DNA of 64,000 nucleotides from an uncultured Winogradskyella sp. (GCF_947498345.1 NZ_CANMJY010000002.1:310001-374000); one strand, 5' to 3'; counted from the stretch's first letter, positions 1 through 8,970 are shown. The notes: a model not told the origin generated them from the sequence alone. Translations and numbers: made by a program.

Positions 1-265
1 CACGTAAGGCTTGAGCTTTTACCTGCTGAACAGTCATTAGATCATTACCCTCTATATCTGTGTGATAACGAGCCGCTTGAGGGCAGTAGCCACAATCTTC
101 TGGGCATCCACCTGTTTTAATAGACAATAAGGTAGACACCTGAACTGTATTAGGATCGTGGTGCTGTCTGTGAATTGTTGCTGCTTTGTAAAGCAGTTCC
201 ATTAAGGGTTTATTATATATGTCTAGAATTTCTTCTTTGGTCCAGTTGTGTCTTACTTCGCTCAT
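1..265 (-). CDS. bioB: Biotin synthase, N-terminal part (runs off window)
   Basis: Radical-SAM enzyme that inserts sulfur into dethiobiotin, the last step of biotin synthesis. Only the first 88 or so residues are present; the gene continues beyond base 1. The visible protein starts [13 protein letters not shown] and holds the radical-SAM cysteine motif CPEDCGYC followed by PQAARYHT, which is diagnostic for BioB. The start is the ATG at 263-265. The other biotin genes lie upstream on the same strand (bioF, bioD, bioA), separated from bioB by a ketosynthase and an NfeD/flotillin pair. A perfect hairpin between floA and bioB suggests that bioB has its own promoter. A near-consensus TATTTTTA element lies at 283-290 on the minus strand. 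Family assignment is very secure. Confidence 0.96.
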   Translation of the reverse strand, partial: MSEVRHNWTKEEILDIYNKPLMELLYKAATIHRQHHDPNTVQVSTLLSIKTGGCPEDCGYCPQAARYHTDIEGNDLMTVQQVKAQALR

Positions 266-290
266 AGAAAATGATTATGTGGTAAAAATA

Positions 291-320
291 GAAAATTCCA
301 CTTTTAAAAGTGGAATTTTC
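291..320 (-). terminator. Intrinsic terminator after floA
   Basis: Perfect 30-bp palindrome with 11-bp arms (GAAAATTCCAC / GTGGAATTTTC) around TTTTAAAA. It lies 7 bp past the flotillin stop and is followed on the minus strand by TATTTTTA. It separates floA from bioB. The T-tract may double as the -7 element of bioB. Confidence 0.8.
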
Positions 321-327
321 ATTTTAT

Positions 328-1755
328 TTATTTGTCTTCAGACTTTTCAATTTCTGCATCATCTGCTTCAATTTCCTTTTTGTCTTTGCCTTTTAAATAC
401 TCTGGCAAATCCATACCAGCCATATTAAACATTTCTTGTAAAGGCGGGACCGATTTATACATTCCAGAGATAAAGTTTGAAGTTGAAGATTTCCCATCTT
501 TATTACCTCCATTTTCCCAAACAGTGACTTTATCGATCTTAATGTTCTTAATAGCTTCAGCTTGAGTTTTAACCAGTTCTGGTAGTTTATCTGCAATTAA
601 TAATAATACTGCATCTTTAGAACTGTTACCAGCAGCCTTTACAATTTCATCTAAACCAGCAGCCTGTTTTGTTAAGACTTCATAAAGTCCTTTTGCTTCA
701 GCTTGAGCTTTAAATAGTATAGCGTCTGCTTCACCTTTTGCTTTTCTTCTGATGCGCTCAGCTTCGGCTTCAGCATCAATTTCAACCTTTCGTTTATCAA
801 TTTCAGCAGGTACAATAACATCGGCCATTTGAGAAGAACGCTCACGCTCGGCTCTGGCAGCTTCAGCTTGTTGCTCAGCAGCATAAGACTCTTCTAAAGC
901 TTTTGCAGATTGTACTTTTTCAGCAGCTATAGCCACGCGCTCAGCTTCAGCTTCTCTTTGACGACGTAATGAATCTGAGTTTGCAACTGAAATTTTTGCT
1001 GCGTTTTCACCTTCAACAGCTTGTGCATTTGCGGCAGCAACTTGAGTTCTTTCATCTTGCACAGCATTAGCTTCTCCAATGGATCCATCTCTGGTTTTTT
1101 CTGCAACAGATTTACGAGCCGCGTTAATTGCATGGGCTGCAGCTTCTTTACCAAGCGCTTCAATATAGCCAGATTCATCAACAATATCTGTAATGTTTAC
1201 ATTGATTAATTTTAGACCAACTTTCTTTAATTCAGATTCAACAGATTGTGAAATATTGCTTAAAAACTTATCTCTATCAGAATTAATCTCTTCAATATCC
1301 ATTGAGGCTACTACTAAACGTAATTGTCCGAAGATGATTTCTTTTGCTAATTCTTGTATGTCTTGTAAACCAAGACCTAATAAACGTTCTGCTGCATTTT
1401 GCATTACGCCTGGTTCGGTAGAGACACCAATAGTAAAACGCGAAGGTACATTAACACGGATATTTTGCTTTGATAATGCATTTACCAGATTAACTTCTAT
1501 TGAAATCGGTGTTAAATCTAAATATTCATAATCTTGAATAACAGGTATAATAAAAGCTGCACCGCCATGAATACATTTAGCGGATTTACCACCACCAACT
1601 TTTCCATAAACTACAAGTATACGGTCCGAAGGACAGCGCTTATAACGTTTAATTAAAAGAACAAGTGTTAGTACAATAAATAGAGCGACGAAAATGAGTA
1701 GCATTGGTCCACCAAAGCCATCCATATTTATGTTTTCTTGAATAAGTAAGTTCAT
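328..1755 (-). CDS. floA: Flotillin-family SPFH membrane scaffold protein
   Basis: Membrane-anchored scaffold of the flotillin (YuaG/YqiK-like) group, linked to ordered membrane domains. The 475-residue protein has one N-terminal membrane segment (about residues 18-36), an SPFH domain (about 40-230), a long Ala/Glu-rich coiled coil with the EA-type repeats of flotillins (about 235-365) and a charged acidic tail ending in EKSEDK. An alternative start is Met11 (MDGFGGPM), which would still precede the membrane segment. It lies 33 bp downstream of the NfeD-like gene, the usual NfeD-flotillin pairing (compare yuaF-yuaG in Bacillus), so the two are probably cotranscribed. A strong terminator follows. 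The function in this organism is inferred from the family. Confidence 0.93.
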   Translation of the reverse strand: MNLLIQENINMDGFGGPMLLIFVALFIVLTLVLLIKRYKRCPSDRILVVYGKVGGGKSAKCIHGGAAFIIPVIQDYEYLDLTPISIEVNLVNALSKQNIRVNVPSRFTIGVSTEPGVMQNAAERLLGLGLQDIQELAKEIIFGQLRLVVASMDIEEINSDRDKFLSNISQSVESELKKVGLKLINVNITDIVDESGYIEALGKEAAAHAINAARKSVAEKTRDGSIGEANAVQDERTQVAAANAQAVEGENAAKISVANSDSLRRQREAEAERVAIAAEKVQSAKALEESYAAEQQAEAARAERERSSQMADVIVPAEIDKRKVEIDAEAEAERIRRKAKGEADAILFKAQAEAKGLYEVLTKQAAGLDEIVKAAGNSSKDAVLLLIADKLPELVKTQAEAIKNIKIDKVTVWENGGNKDGKSSTSNFISGMYKSVPPLQEMFNMAGMDLPEYLKGKDKKEIEADDAEIEKSEDK

Positions 1756-1788
1756 AGGACTATGATTTTTTATGGTTAGTAATTAATT

Positions 1789-2439
1789 TTATTCATTATC
1801 TAATAAATGAGTTTCACCCGTTTGAAGCTCATCAGGTTTTGATTGTGAAGGTTCAATAGGTTTTCGTGTTCGGTCTACAATAAGAATTCCGTTTGAAGTC
1901 ACATCGACGACTTTTATTATGGTTCCGGATTTTAGTTCGGTTAATGCGTCTGTAAGTGCGTCGAGTTCACGTACTGTACCTTGAACATTAACACTTACTT
2001 TTCCCATACTTGAGCGATCTGCACCAATTGTCAGATAGACCTCGCCTACGGCATCTAACGCATTTTTGTAATTTAGAGTACCACTATCGCTGAGCTTACT
2101 GATAAAATAAAACAATGAAGCCATAATAACCATCATTAATAATCCGCAAACTACAGACACGATAATTGTTAAGGGTTTTGACAGACCAGCATCGATACAT
2201 GCTATACCACTCCATCCAAAAATGGTAAAAAAGCCTACTAAATTTTTGAAGGAAATAAATTGAAAACCTGCACCAGCATCCGAGTCGATATCAGAATCAA
2301 CATCTCCAATGTCATCTGCATCACCACCAACAAATGCCATTATCATTATGATAATAAATATCAAAGAACCAACTAAGGCTATTGACCAGTATAATTTAGA
2401 TAGAAACGCTAAGTTTGAAAACCACTCTAGCATAATCAT
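1789..2439 (-). CDS. NfeD/YuaF-like membrane protein, flotillin partner
   Basis: Membrane protein of 216 residues. It has one hydrophobic helix near residues 13-35, an Asp-rich loop (about 38-52), two more hydrophobic helices (about 63-115) and a soluble C-terminal part (about 120-200) with the beta-rich pattern of the NfeD OB-fold (GxVxVNVQGTVRELDA and IIKVVDVTSNGILIVDR-type strands). Proteins of this layout are encoded directly before flotillins and are thought to work with them at the membrane. The start MIMLEW has a second in-frame Met at codon 3; either could be used. The gap to the ketosynthase upstream is 51 bp. Confidence 0.85.
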   Translation of the reverse strand: MIMLEWFSNLAFLSKLYWSIALVGSLIFIIIMIMAFVGGDADDIGDVDSDIDSDAGAGFQFISFKNLVGFFTIFGWSGIACIDAGLSKPLTIIVSVVCGLLMMVIMASLFYFISKLSDSGTLNYKNALDAVGEVYLTIGADRSSMGKVSVNVQGTVRELDALTDALTELKSGTIIKVVDVTSNGILIVDRTRKPIEPSQSKPDELQTGETHLLDNE

Positions 2440-2490
2440 AAAGAATTAAAGGTTAAACAATTTTTATACATTCAGAATAGAGTTTTCTAC

Positions 2491-3630
2491 CTATTTTGAA
2501 AGTATTACTGACACTGCATTACCACCAAAGCCGACGGCATTTATCATAATTTTTGAAATCTTTTTTGGATGCGATTGCTCCAAGTAAGGAATGTCAATAA
2601 ATGTTTGATGGTTAAGCATAAGTATGGCCATTTCTACACTGAGTAATCCGGAAGCTCCTAGACTATGACCAACTTGTATTTTATTAGTAGTTAGAGCAGG
2701 AATTTTGTTACAAAAAATCTTTTTAATCGCATTATATTCTGCTAAATCTCCTTTTATGGTACCTGGTGTATGTGTTATTATAATATCAATATCATCTGGA
2801 TTTGAATCTTTTAATGCCATTGCCATTGAGCGTTGAAAACAATCGGCATTTGTTGAAAGTGATGCGTTATGTTCTAATAATTCTGTGCCATAACCAAAAC
2901 CTTCTATATAGGCTAATGCATCTTTAGATCTCCCTTTTTCTAAGCAAGCAAGTGCAGCTGCTTCACTTAGAATCATTGTATTTTCTGTTTTATTAAAGTC
3001 TAAAGCTTTGCATGGAAAATGATTATCTCGTTTTGCATAAATCTTTAATGCTTGCATTTGTGCAATGGTAAAAGATGTTAATGGGGCTTCGCTACCACCA
3101 ACTAAAAATTTTTCGCACATGCCAGCGTTTAGCCAGGCCACACCATTAAGCATAGCGTGCAAAGCTGTAGAGCATGTTATAGAATGTGAAATTTCGGGAC
3201 CTTTAGTTTGTAAATCGTGTGCAATCCATGAGGATATATTACCTAAGGTTGTTGTTGGAGAACTTAATGTTTCCGCTTTTTTGTTATCTAAAAACCCCTG
3301 AAAATAGTTTTCGAATAAAGTAGTTGCTCCTCTTGAGGATCCTATGTTGATTCCAAAATTATCGTTTGCAGACCACCCAGCATTTTTAATTACTGCTCTG
3401 GCTGCAAAAATTCCATACAAAACCGAATCATCAAGTTGCTTATACTTGGCATTGGAATGTCTTAGATTTTCAATTTCTTGTTTTGCTTCAACAGATAATT
3501 TAGCTACTAAATTTTCATCTTTCTTACTAAAAAAATGAGATTTAGAGATATAGTTTTTCCAGATCGTTTCCTTTGTGAAACCTAGAGGAGAAATAGATGA
3601 AATCGCAGTTATAGAAATGGGCTGATTCAA
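2491..3630 (-). CDS. Beta-ketoacyl-ACP synthase family protein in biotin cluster
   Basis: Condensing enzyme of the FabB/FabF-like thiolase fold, 379 residues. The active-site residues are all in place: Cys153 in ITCSTALHAM, His287 in THTPGT (the usual NAHGTGT is altered), Lys317, and His322 in VGHSLGASG. It is therefore probably catalytically competent. The start is a TTG at 3628-3630, preceded by a good TAnnTTTG box. It lies between bioA and bioB on the same strand. I infer that it may help make the pimeloyl chain of biotin, or be a paralogue involved in another acyl product. No bioC or bioH is in the window. Substrate unknown. Confidence 0.88.
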   Translation of the reverse strand: MNQPISITAISSISPLGFTKETIWKNYISKSHFFSKKDENLVAKLSVEAKQEIENLRHSNAKYKQLDDSVLYGIFAARAVIKNAGWSANDNFGINIGSSRGATTLFENYFQGFLDNKKAETLSSPTTTLGNISSWIAHDLQTKGPEISHSITCSTALHAMLNGVAWLNAGMCEKFLVGGSEAPLTSFTIAQMQALKIYAKRDNHFPCKALDFNKTENTMILSEAAALACLEKGRSKDALAYIEGFGYGTELLEHNASLSTNADCFQRSMAMALKDSNPDDIDIIITHTPGTIKGDLAEYNAIKKIFCNKIPALTTNKIQVGHSLGASGLLSVEMAILMLNHQTFIDIPYLEQSHPKKISKIMINAVGFGGNAVSVILSK

Positions 3631-3648
3631 TAGAAATAATGTTTACAG

Positions 3649-3656
3649 CAAAAGTA
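3649..3656 (-). promoter_or_regulatory. -7 promoter element of the ketosynthase gene
   Basis: TACTTTTG on the minus strand, an exact fit to the Bacteroidetes -7 consensus TAnnTTTG, 18 nt before the TTG start. The -33 element is weak (TTGG about 23 nt upstream). Confidence 0.6.
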
Positions 3657-3756
3657 GTACTTAAACCCTATTTTAAAAACCAACGGTCACTATTTATTAT
3701 TAAATTGTAACATAAACTTATTTTGACTTACTTACATAATAAATTAATAGAACAAT

Positions 3757-4197
3757 ATGGAAGACTATAGAAAGAAGAGTTGGTTTGGTCGTAACTGGGG
3801 ATGGCTGCTTGGAGGTGGCTGCCTAATGTTTATAGTAGTAGCAGTTGTGGTTATTGGTGGCTTAATTTATAAAGTTTCAGATACTATAAAGGAGTCAGAG
3901 CCTTATACATATGCCTATGATAAGGCTGTAAAGAATGAACAAGTTATTGAATTTTTAGGTACGCCAATTGAGACCAATGGTATGGGAAACACAAGCTACA
4001 AATATTCAAATGGATCTACTACAGTAGAATTAACTATACCAATAAAAGGACCTAAAGATGAAGGTAGTATTATTGTCGATGCTGAAAAAATAAACGATGA
4101 ATGGGCATACCATTTACTTTATGTGAAAATTGATGGTGAAACAGAAGCTATTGATTTATTAGATACAAATATTGAAGTGCCATTAGACAATCTCTAA
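3757..4197 (+). CDS. Coa1-like membrane protein
   Basis: 146 residues: a short charged N-terminus, a Gly-rich and Val-rich membrane helix (about 16-38), then a soluble domain with strands that include EFLGTPIETNG and STTVELTIPIKGPK. This layout matches the cytochrome c oxidase assembly factor Coa1-type family (also TIM21-like), which in bacteria is a broad family of membrane-anchored proteins; a direct role in oxidase assembly is not shown here. It is the only plus-strand gene inside the biotin region. Its last 15 bases overlap the 3' end of convergent bioA (4183-4197). Confidence 0.7.
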   Translation: MEDYRKKSWFGRNWGWLLGGGCLMFIVVAVVVIGGLIYKVSDTIKESEPYTYAYDKAVKNEQVIEFLGTPIETNGMGNTSYKYSNGSTTVELTIPIKGPKDEGSIIVDAEKINDEWAYHLLYVKIDGETEAIDLLDTNIEVPLDNL

Positions 4198-5448
4198 AGC
4201 TTCTTCAATGACTTGATATACTACCTGAAGCTCTTTTTTAGAAATCACATAAGGAACTTGGATATAAATGGTATTACCAAGAGGTCTTAAAAAGACGCCT
4301 CTATCCATAAAGAATTTTAACAATTTGTCGCGTAAATCACCATAACGTTGCACTTTAGTGTTTAAGTCTAAGGCAAAAATAACACCTATTTGTCGTGTAG
4401 ATTTTACTTTAGGATGTGTTTTTATATGGTCATTAAATACTTGATGAGATTTAATAATTCGTTTTATGTTATTTTGTATGTCTTCGGTTTGCAATAGTTC
4501 TATTGCTGCAATTGCGGCAGAACAGGCTATGGGATTCCCGGAATAGGTATGGCAATGAAAAAAACCTTTTGCCATTTCATTACTCAAAAATGCGTTATAG
4601 ATATTTTGAGTGCAAGACGTTATTGCCATAGGCACTAATCCTGCTGTTAAAGCTTTGCTTAAACATATAATATCTGGCTTTGTTTCTATATAATCTGAAG
4701 CAAAATATTTACCGGTTTTTCCAAAACCTGTCATTACCTCGTCTGCTAAGGTTAAGATATTATTCTTTTTACAAAAATTCAGAATTTCATTTAGCCCATC
4801 TGCATCATGGATTGTCATGCCAGCAGCCCCTTGTATTATAGGTTCATATATAAATCCTGCGATATCGCAATTAGAAACAAAGCTTTGCAATTGGTTGAGA
4901 ATATCTTCATGGTTTGTGCCATTAGGTGTAGGAATACGTTTTACCTCAATTAAAAAGTTTTCGAAAGGACCATTATAAACGGATAGGCCAGATACACTCA
5001 TAGCACCAAAGGTGTCTCCGTGAAATCCATTCTCAAAAGCAAGAAATGTAGATCGTTTTTCACCCTTGTTAAAATAGTACTGCAATGCCATTTTGATACC
5101 AGCTTCAACTGCTGTAGAACCATTATCATTAAAGAAAACCTTGCTCTGTCCTTTAGGTAATATTTTTATAAGTTCTTCAGAGAGTTTAATAGCAGGTTCG
5201 TGTGTAAAATCACTAAACATTACTTGGTCTAGCTGCTGCATTTGTTTATAGGCCTTGTCAATTATATAATCGTTGCAATGACCAAACATACACGTGTACC
5301 ATGAGGAAATAGCATCGATATATTCGTTACCGTCTTCATCAGTTAGGATACAACCTTTTGCTTTTACAATTGCAATACTTTCTGGCTGTAACTGATGTTG
5401 TTTTAGTGGGTGCCAAAGGTGTTTTTTATCGCGTTGCTTTAAATTCAT
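4183..5448 (-). CDS. bioA: Adenosylmethionine-8-amino-7-oxononanoate transaminase
   Basis: PLP aminotransferase that converts KAPA to DAPA using S-adenosylmethionine as amino donor. 421 residues, normal length. Visible landmarks are KHLWHPL at the N-terminus, the SSWYTCMFGHCN segment, the PLP-binding Asp236 in ADEVMTGFGKTG and the Schiff-base Lys265 in LSKALTAG. Its ATG overlaps the TGA of bioD (ATGA), so it is translationally coupled within bioF-DUF2007-bioD-bioA. Its 3' end overlaps the convergent Coa1-like gene by 15 bp. Confidence 0.97.
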   Translation of the reverse strand: MNLKQRDKKHLWHPLKQHQLQPESIAIVKAKGCILTDEDGNEYIDAISSWYTCMFGHCNDYIIDKAYKQMQQLDQVMFSDFTHEPAIKLSEELIKILPKGQSKVFFNDNGSTAVEAGIKMALQYYFNKGEKRSTFLAFENGFHGDTFGAMSVSGLSVYNGPFENFLIEVKRIPTPNGTNHEDILNQLQSFVSNCDIAGFIYEPIIQGAAGMTIHDADGLNEILNFCKKNNILTLADEVMTGFGKTGKYFASDYIETKPDIICLSKALTAGLVPMAITSCTQNIYNAFLSNEMAKGFFHCHTYSGNPIACSAAIAAIELLQTEDIQNNIKRIIKSHQVFNDHIKTHPKVKSTRQIGVIFALDLNTKVQRYGDLRDKLLKFFMDRGVFLRPLGNTIYIQVPYVISKKELQVVYQVIEEALEIV

Positions 5449-6053
5449 AACTTATCTTTAAACTTTTTGGCATATTCCTTAACCACATTTTGATCAAAGT
5501 AAGGTTCGTCATTTATTCTACCTATCACATTCACTCCAGTCATTTTTTCGATAATAGATTCTGTTGATTTGTGTTCATCACCACTATAAATCAATGCAAC
5601 ATCAAATCCTTTTTCTTTTAAAGTATTAATAGTTAAAAGGGTATGATTAATGCTGCCTAAATAATGGCGAGACAGTACTATAACTTTATCATCGGGTTGG
5701 ATGATATCTAAAATGGTTATAGAGTCGTTTAATGGTACCATCAGCCCTCCAGCTCCTTCAATAACTAAATGATGGTCAGTTTTTGGACGTTTTATATTGT
5801 TAATATCAATTTTCAATCCATCGATATCCGCTGCTCCATGAGGACTCATCGGTGTTTTTAAAGCATAACTATTTGGGTGAAAAACAGATGTAGAATTTGA
5901 AACTAAGCGTTTTACTTTATGTGTGTCGCTATTATCAAGATCACCAGCTTGTACTGGCTTAAAGTAGTCTGCATTTAAAGCTTCAACTAAAATTGCTGAA
6001 GCTATAGTTTTGCCAACGTCTGTCGAGATTCCGGTTACAAAATATGTTTTCAT
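5445..6053 (-). CDS. bioD: Dethiobiotin synthase
   Basis: ATP-dependent carboxylation and ring closure of DAPA to dethiobiotin. 202 residues. The P-loop TGISTDVGKT (residues 7-16, Lys15 and Thr16) and the GAGGLMVPL segment are both typical of BioD. It overlaps the genes on both sides by the four-base ATGA arrangement (upstream DUF2007 gene, downstream bioA), which points to tight translational coupling. Confidence 0.96.
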   Translation of the reverse strand: MKTYFVTGISTDVGKTIASAILVEALNADYFKPVQAGDLDNSDTHKVKRLVSNSTSVFHPNSYALKTPMSPHGAADIDGLKIDINNIKRPKTDHHLVIEGAGGLMVPLNDSITILDIIQPDDKVIVLSRHYLGSINHTLLTINTLKEKGFDVALIYSGDEHKSTESIIEKMTGVNVIGRINDEPYFDQNVVKEYAKKFKDKL

Positions 6054-6430
6054 TTAAAGATTGTTTTACAATCATTGCAGATATACTTTTTGCTTTCAAA
6101 GAACGGAAACAACATAAAAAATAAATTTTTTCTTTCAAGATCAGCAATCAGAATTCTATTAGATGAGCATTTAGGACAGACCATTTCATTTCCATTATCG
6201 TCTTTAATATAAGTTCTTACATCGTTGTAAATCTTTACTGCTTTGTCCAGATCATCGTTGTGAACTAGTAATTTCACACCTCCAATTGCTTGGCTAATTA
6301 AAGGGTCGGAGTCAATAGTTTTTTCATCCATTAACATTGTTTGAACTCCCTCAGAATCTAACTTGGATTTGATGAGTTGTGCCTCTGTTGAATATTCAAA
6401 AACAGCTAAAATGGTGTAATTATCCCTCAT
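6050..6430 (-). CDS. DUF2007-type protein with C-terminal zinc ribbon
   Basis: 126 residues. The N-terminal half (about 1-75) matches the DUF2007 pattern of small ACT-like putative signal-transducing domains (YTILAVFEY, then ASKLDSEGV-like and GGVKLLVHNDD segments). The C-terminal part has two Cys pairs, CPKC and CNDC, about 37 residues apart, which fits a zinc ribbon. It is embedded in the biotin operon: its ATG directly follows the bioF stop with no gap, and its TGA overlaps the bioD ATG. No biotin-related activity is known to me for this family. A regulatory or chaperone-like role, or simple hitch-hiking, are both possible. Confidence 0.75.
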   Translation of the reverse strand: MRDNYTILAVFEYSTEAQLIKSKLDSEGVQTMLMDEKTIDSDPLISQAIGGVKLLVHNDDLDKAVKIYNDVRTYIKDDNGNEMVCPKCSSNRILIADLERKNLFFMLFPFFESKKYICNDCKTIFK

Positions 6431-7576
6431 TTATTTTTTAACAAAAATAGCAAGATGTTCTAACACATTTGTTATTTCGGCTTTAGAATTATAACTATGT
6501 AAACAAAATCGTAATCGTTCTTTTCCTACAGGAACAGTTGGTGACAAAATTGGTTTTACATCAAAGCCTTTGTTTTGAAGATGTTGTGCTAAGGTTTTTA
6601 CTTCTTCATTTCCAGGTACAATACAGCAATGGATTGCAGAATCACTTTTAATGAATAGTTCCTGAAGCTGTAGATTAGAAGTTTCAGATTTAAAAAAAGC
6701 AATATTTTCTTTGAGTTTTTGCATTTGAGATTCTTCGCATTCGCCTTGAATGATAAGCTCATCGTATGCTGTTTTAATCGTAGCCAATGTATGTGGTGGT
6801 AGAGCTGTGGTGTATATAAAAGAACGCGAAAAATTAATGAGATAATCTTTTAAGTGTTGCGAACCTAATATTGTTGCTCCATGGCAGCCTAAAGCTTTTC
6901 CGAAAGTTATAATTCTGGCAAAAACATCATTCTCTAATCTCAATTGTTGCACCAAACCTTTATTGAAAACACCTATAGCATGAGCTTCGTCAATAATAAG
7001 ATGTGCGCTATTATTTTTGCATAGCTGTACAAGTTTTTGAATGTCTGGCGAATCTCCATCCATTGAGAAGGCCGATTCTGTTATTATATAAATCTCTTCA
7101 TTTTTATGTTGAACTCGTTTCAGTATCTTATCTAAATCCTCTAAATCATTATGTTTATACTTATAAGATTTAGCATTACTCATAGTAATGCCGTCTCTTA
7201 TGGATGCATGTACTAATTCATCAAACAGAATTAGGTCACCACGTTGAGGTATTGATGATAATAAGCCAATATTGGCATCATACCCCGAATTGAAGATCAA
7301 AGCCGCTTCTGAGTTATGGGTTTGCGCGATTTGATTTTCAACTTTACTATAGAGAGAATGATTGCCAGATAGTAGCCGAGAACCAGTAGCACCATTTAGT
7401 TTTAAGCTATGGTTTAAGATGTACTGATGCGCTTTATCAAAAATAGGTTCTAGGGTAGAAAACCCTAAATAATCGTTTGACGAGAAATCGATTAGATCTG
7501 ATTCTGAACCTAATTGTCTAAAAGCGTTATTTGCTTTTCGTTTTTTGAGTTTATTATCTAGTTTTTTTGGTAGCAT
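6431..7576 (-). CDS. bioF: 8-amino-7-oxononanoate synthase
   Basis: PLP-dependent alpha-oxoamine synthase that condenses pimeloyl-thioester with alanine to form KAPA. 381 residues. Landmarks are FSSNDYLGFS, GATGSRLLSGN, Asp196 and His199 in LIIDEAHAIGVF, and the PLP Lys227 in TFGKALGCHGA. It is the first gene of the coupled bioF-DUF2007-bioD-bioA unit. The exact TATCTTTG promoter element sits only 4 nt before the ATG, so the mRNA may be almost leaderless. It is divergent from umuC across 48 bp. Confidence 0.96.
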   Translation of the reverse strand: MLPKKLDNKLKKRKANNAFRQLGSESDLIDFSSNDYLGFSTLEPIFDKAHQYILNHSLKLNGATGSRLLSGNHSLYSKVENQIAQTHNSEAALIFNSGYDANIGLLSSIPQRGDLILFDELVHASIRDGITMSNAKSYKYKHNDLEDLDKILKRVQHKNEEIYIITESAFSMDGDSPDIQKLVQLCKNNSAHLIIDEAHAIGVFNKGLVQQLRLENDVFARIITFGKALGCHGATILGSQHLKDYLINFSRSFIYTTALPPHTLATIKTAYDELIIQGECEESQMQKLKENIAFFKSETSNLQLQELFIKSDSAIHCCIVPGNEEVKTLAQHLQNKGFDVKPILSPTVPVGKERLRFCLHSYNSKAEITNVLEHLAIFVKK

Positions 7577-7580
7577 TAAT

Positions 7581-7588
7581 CAAAGATA
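7581..7588 (-). promoter_or_regulatory. -7 element of bioF, 4 nt before the ATG
   Basis: TATCTTTG on the minus strand, an exact TAnnTTTG match, followed by ATTA and the ATG. The expected transcription start falls at or next to the start codon. No clear TTTG is seen at -33. Confidence 0.6.
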
Positions 7589-7611
7589 GTTAAAACCTGA
7601 GAGGTCTTTTG

Positions 7612-7619
7612 TATCTTTA
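7612..7619 (+). promoter_or_regulatory. -7-like element of umuC, 5 nt before the ATG
   Basis: TATCTTTA, one mismatch from TAnnTTTG, 5 nt before the umuC start. Together with the bioF element it fills the 48-bp divergent gap. I see no LexA-type palindrome. Confidence 0.45.
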
Positions 7620-7624
7620 CATTT

Positions 7625-8881
7625 ATGTATGCTTTAGTAGATTGTAATAATTTTTATGCGTCTTGTGAGCGCGCTTTTAATCCTAATTTAGAAGGCCAGC
7701 CAGTTGCTATTCTTAGTAATAATGATGGCTGCGTTATTTCTATGAGCGATGAAGCAAAAGCCTTAGAACTACCATTTGGTGCTCCCATTTTTAAGTGGGA
7801 GGGGTTTTGCAAAGTAAATAACATTAAAGTACTATCATCAAATTATCCATTATATGGTGATATGAGCAGTCGTGTAATGAAAATACTTGAGCAGTTTACA
7901 CCAGATGTGGAGGTTTATAGTATAGATGAAGCTTTTCTTCAGTTTAAAGGTTTTGATGCGTATGATTTTGAAGACTACGGAGATCAAATTAGAGAACGTA
8001 TCCTTAAGTGGACCGGTATCCCAACCTGTGTTGGCATAGCACCAACTAAAGCATTAAGTAAAGTTGCCAATAAGATTGCAAGGAAATTTCCTGAAGAAAC
8101 AAAAGGATCGTATGTTATAGACTCTGAAGAACGTAGAATTAAAGCTTTAAAATGGATAAAACTAGAAAGTGTTTGGGGCATTGGACGAGGCTTACAAAAA
8201 CGATTAAAAGCTAGAGGTTGTAAGACAGCCTATGATTTTACACAGTTATCGGATGAATGGGTTAGAAAAACATTTTCAATCACGGAGTGGAAACTTAAAA
8301 AAGATTTAGAAGGTGTTTCAAAAATTAAACTAGACGAACCCACTCAAAAACGTGCTATAGCTACAACCCGAAGTTTCGATTATACTTATGATGATATCAA
8401 TTACATAAAAGAACGCGTTTCTACTTTTGCAACAAGTTGTGCTGAGAAATTACGAAAACAAGGTTCTAGTTGCCATATGGTTATTGTAACATTGAGTAGT
8501 AACAGACATAAAAAAGAAGAGGAGCAACATCGTGCAAGTAAAATAGTGAGCTTTCCGTATCCTACAGACTCATCATTATTAATTAGCAGAGCAGCTGTTA
8601 ATGCTGTAAAATCTATTTACAAAGCAGGTGTTAAGTATAAAAGGGCAGGGGTTATCGTTGCAGGTTTAGTGCCTACAGATAATTATCAGTTAGATATGTT
8701 TTATAAAGAAGACCCTAAGCACAAGCCTTTAATGTCTGCCATTGATGACATTAATAAAAAATACAAAAGCGATAAAATTAAATTAGGGAGTCAAGATTTA
8801 GAACGGACCTGGAAAATGCGACAAGAGCGCCTTTCGCCCAGATATACGACAAATATAAAAGATATCATTGTCGTAAAATAA
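7625..8881 (+). CDS. umuC: Y-family DNA polymerase (UmuC-type, Pol V catalytic subunit)
   Basis: Translesion DNA polymerase, 418 residues, normal UmuC length. The catalytic acidic residues are present: Asp6 in YALVDCNNFY and Asp101/Glu102 in YSIDEAFL. The steric-gate region CNNFYASCE and the helix-hairpin-helix segment WGIGRGLQKRLKARG follow. The C-terminal little-finger and UmuC extension are intact. umuD lies 89 bp downstream, so the order is umuC-umuD, not the usual umuD-umuC. Expected to be part of the DNA-damage response; no SOS box was recognised. Confidence 0.95.
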   Translation: MYALVDCNNFYASCERAFNPNLEGQPVAILSNNDGCVISMSDEAKALELPFGAPIFKWEGFCKVNNIKVLSSNYPLYGDMSSRVMKILEQFTPDVEVYSIDEAFLQFKGFDAYDFEDYGDQIRERILKWTGIPTCVGIAPTKALSKVANKIARKFPEETKGSYVIDSEERRIKALKWIKLESVWGIGRGLQKRLKARGCKTAYDFTQLSDEWVRKTFSITEWKLKKDLEGVSKIKLDEPTQKRAIATTRSFDYTYDDINYIKERVSTFATSCAEKLRKQGSSCHMVIVTLSSNRHKKEEEQHRASKIVSFPYPTDSSLLISRAAVNAVKSIYKAGVKYKRAGVIVAGLVPTDNYQLDMFYKEDPKHKPLMSAIDDINKKYKSDKIKLGSQDLERTWKMRQERLSPRYTTNIKDIIVVK

Positions 8882-8970
8882 ATGTAGAAACTATTTAATA
8901 AATTGGCGTACTTTGACGGCATTCAGTGTTGGTTACAAAAACTTTTCTTAATAGAAGAAAACAGAAAAAT

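Noticed and set aside
1021..1531. Open frames opposite floA
   Set aside because: They run antisense to a clear flotillin with no recognisable content.
7577..7624. LexA/SOS box between bioF and umuC
   Set aside because: No palindromic site resembling a known LexA box; the gap is filled by the two -7 elements.
8926..8970. Longer UmuD start at GTG
   Set aside because: The extra 15 residues are basic and not part of UmuD. The ATG at 8971 fits the family.
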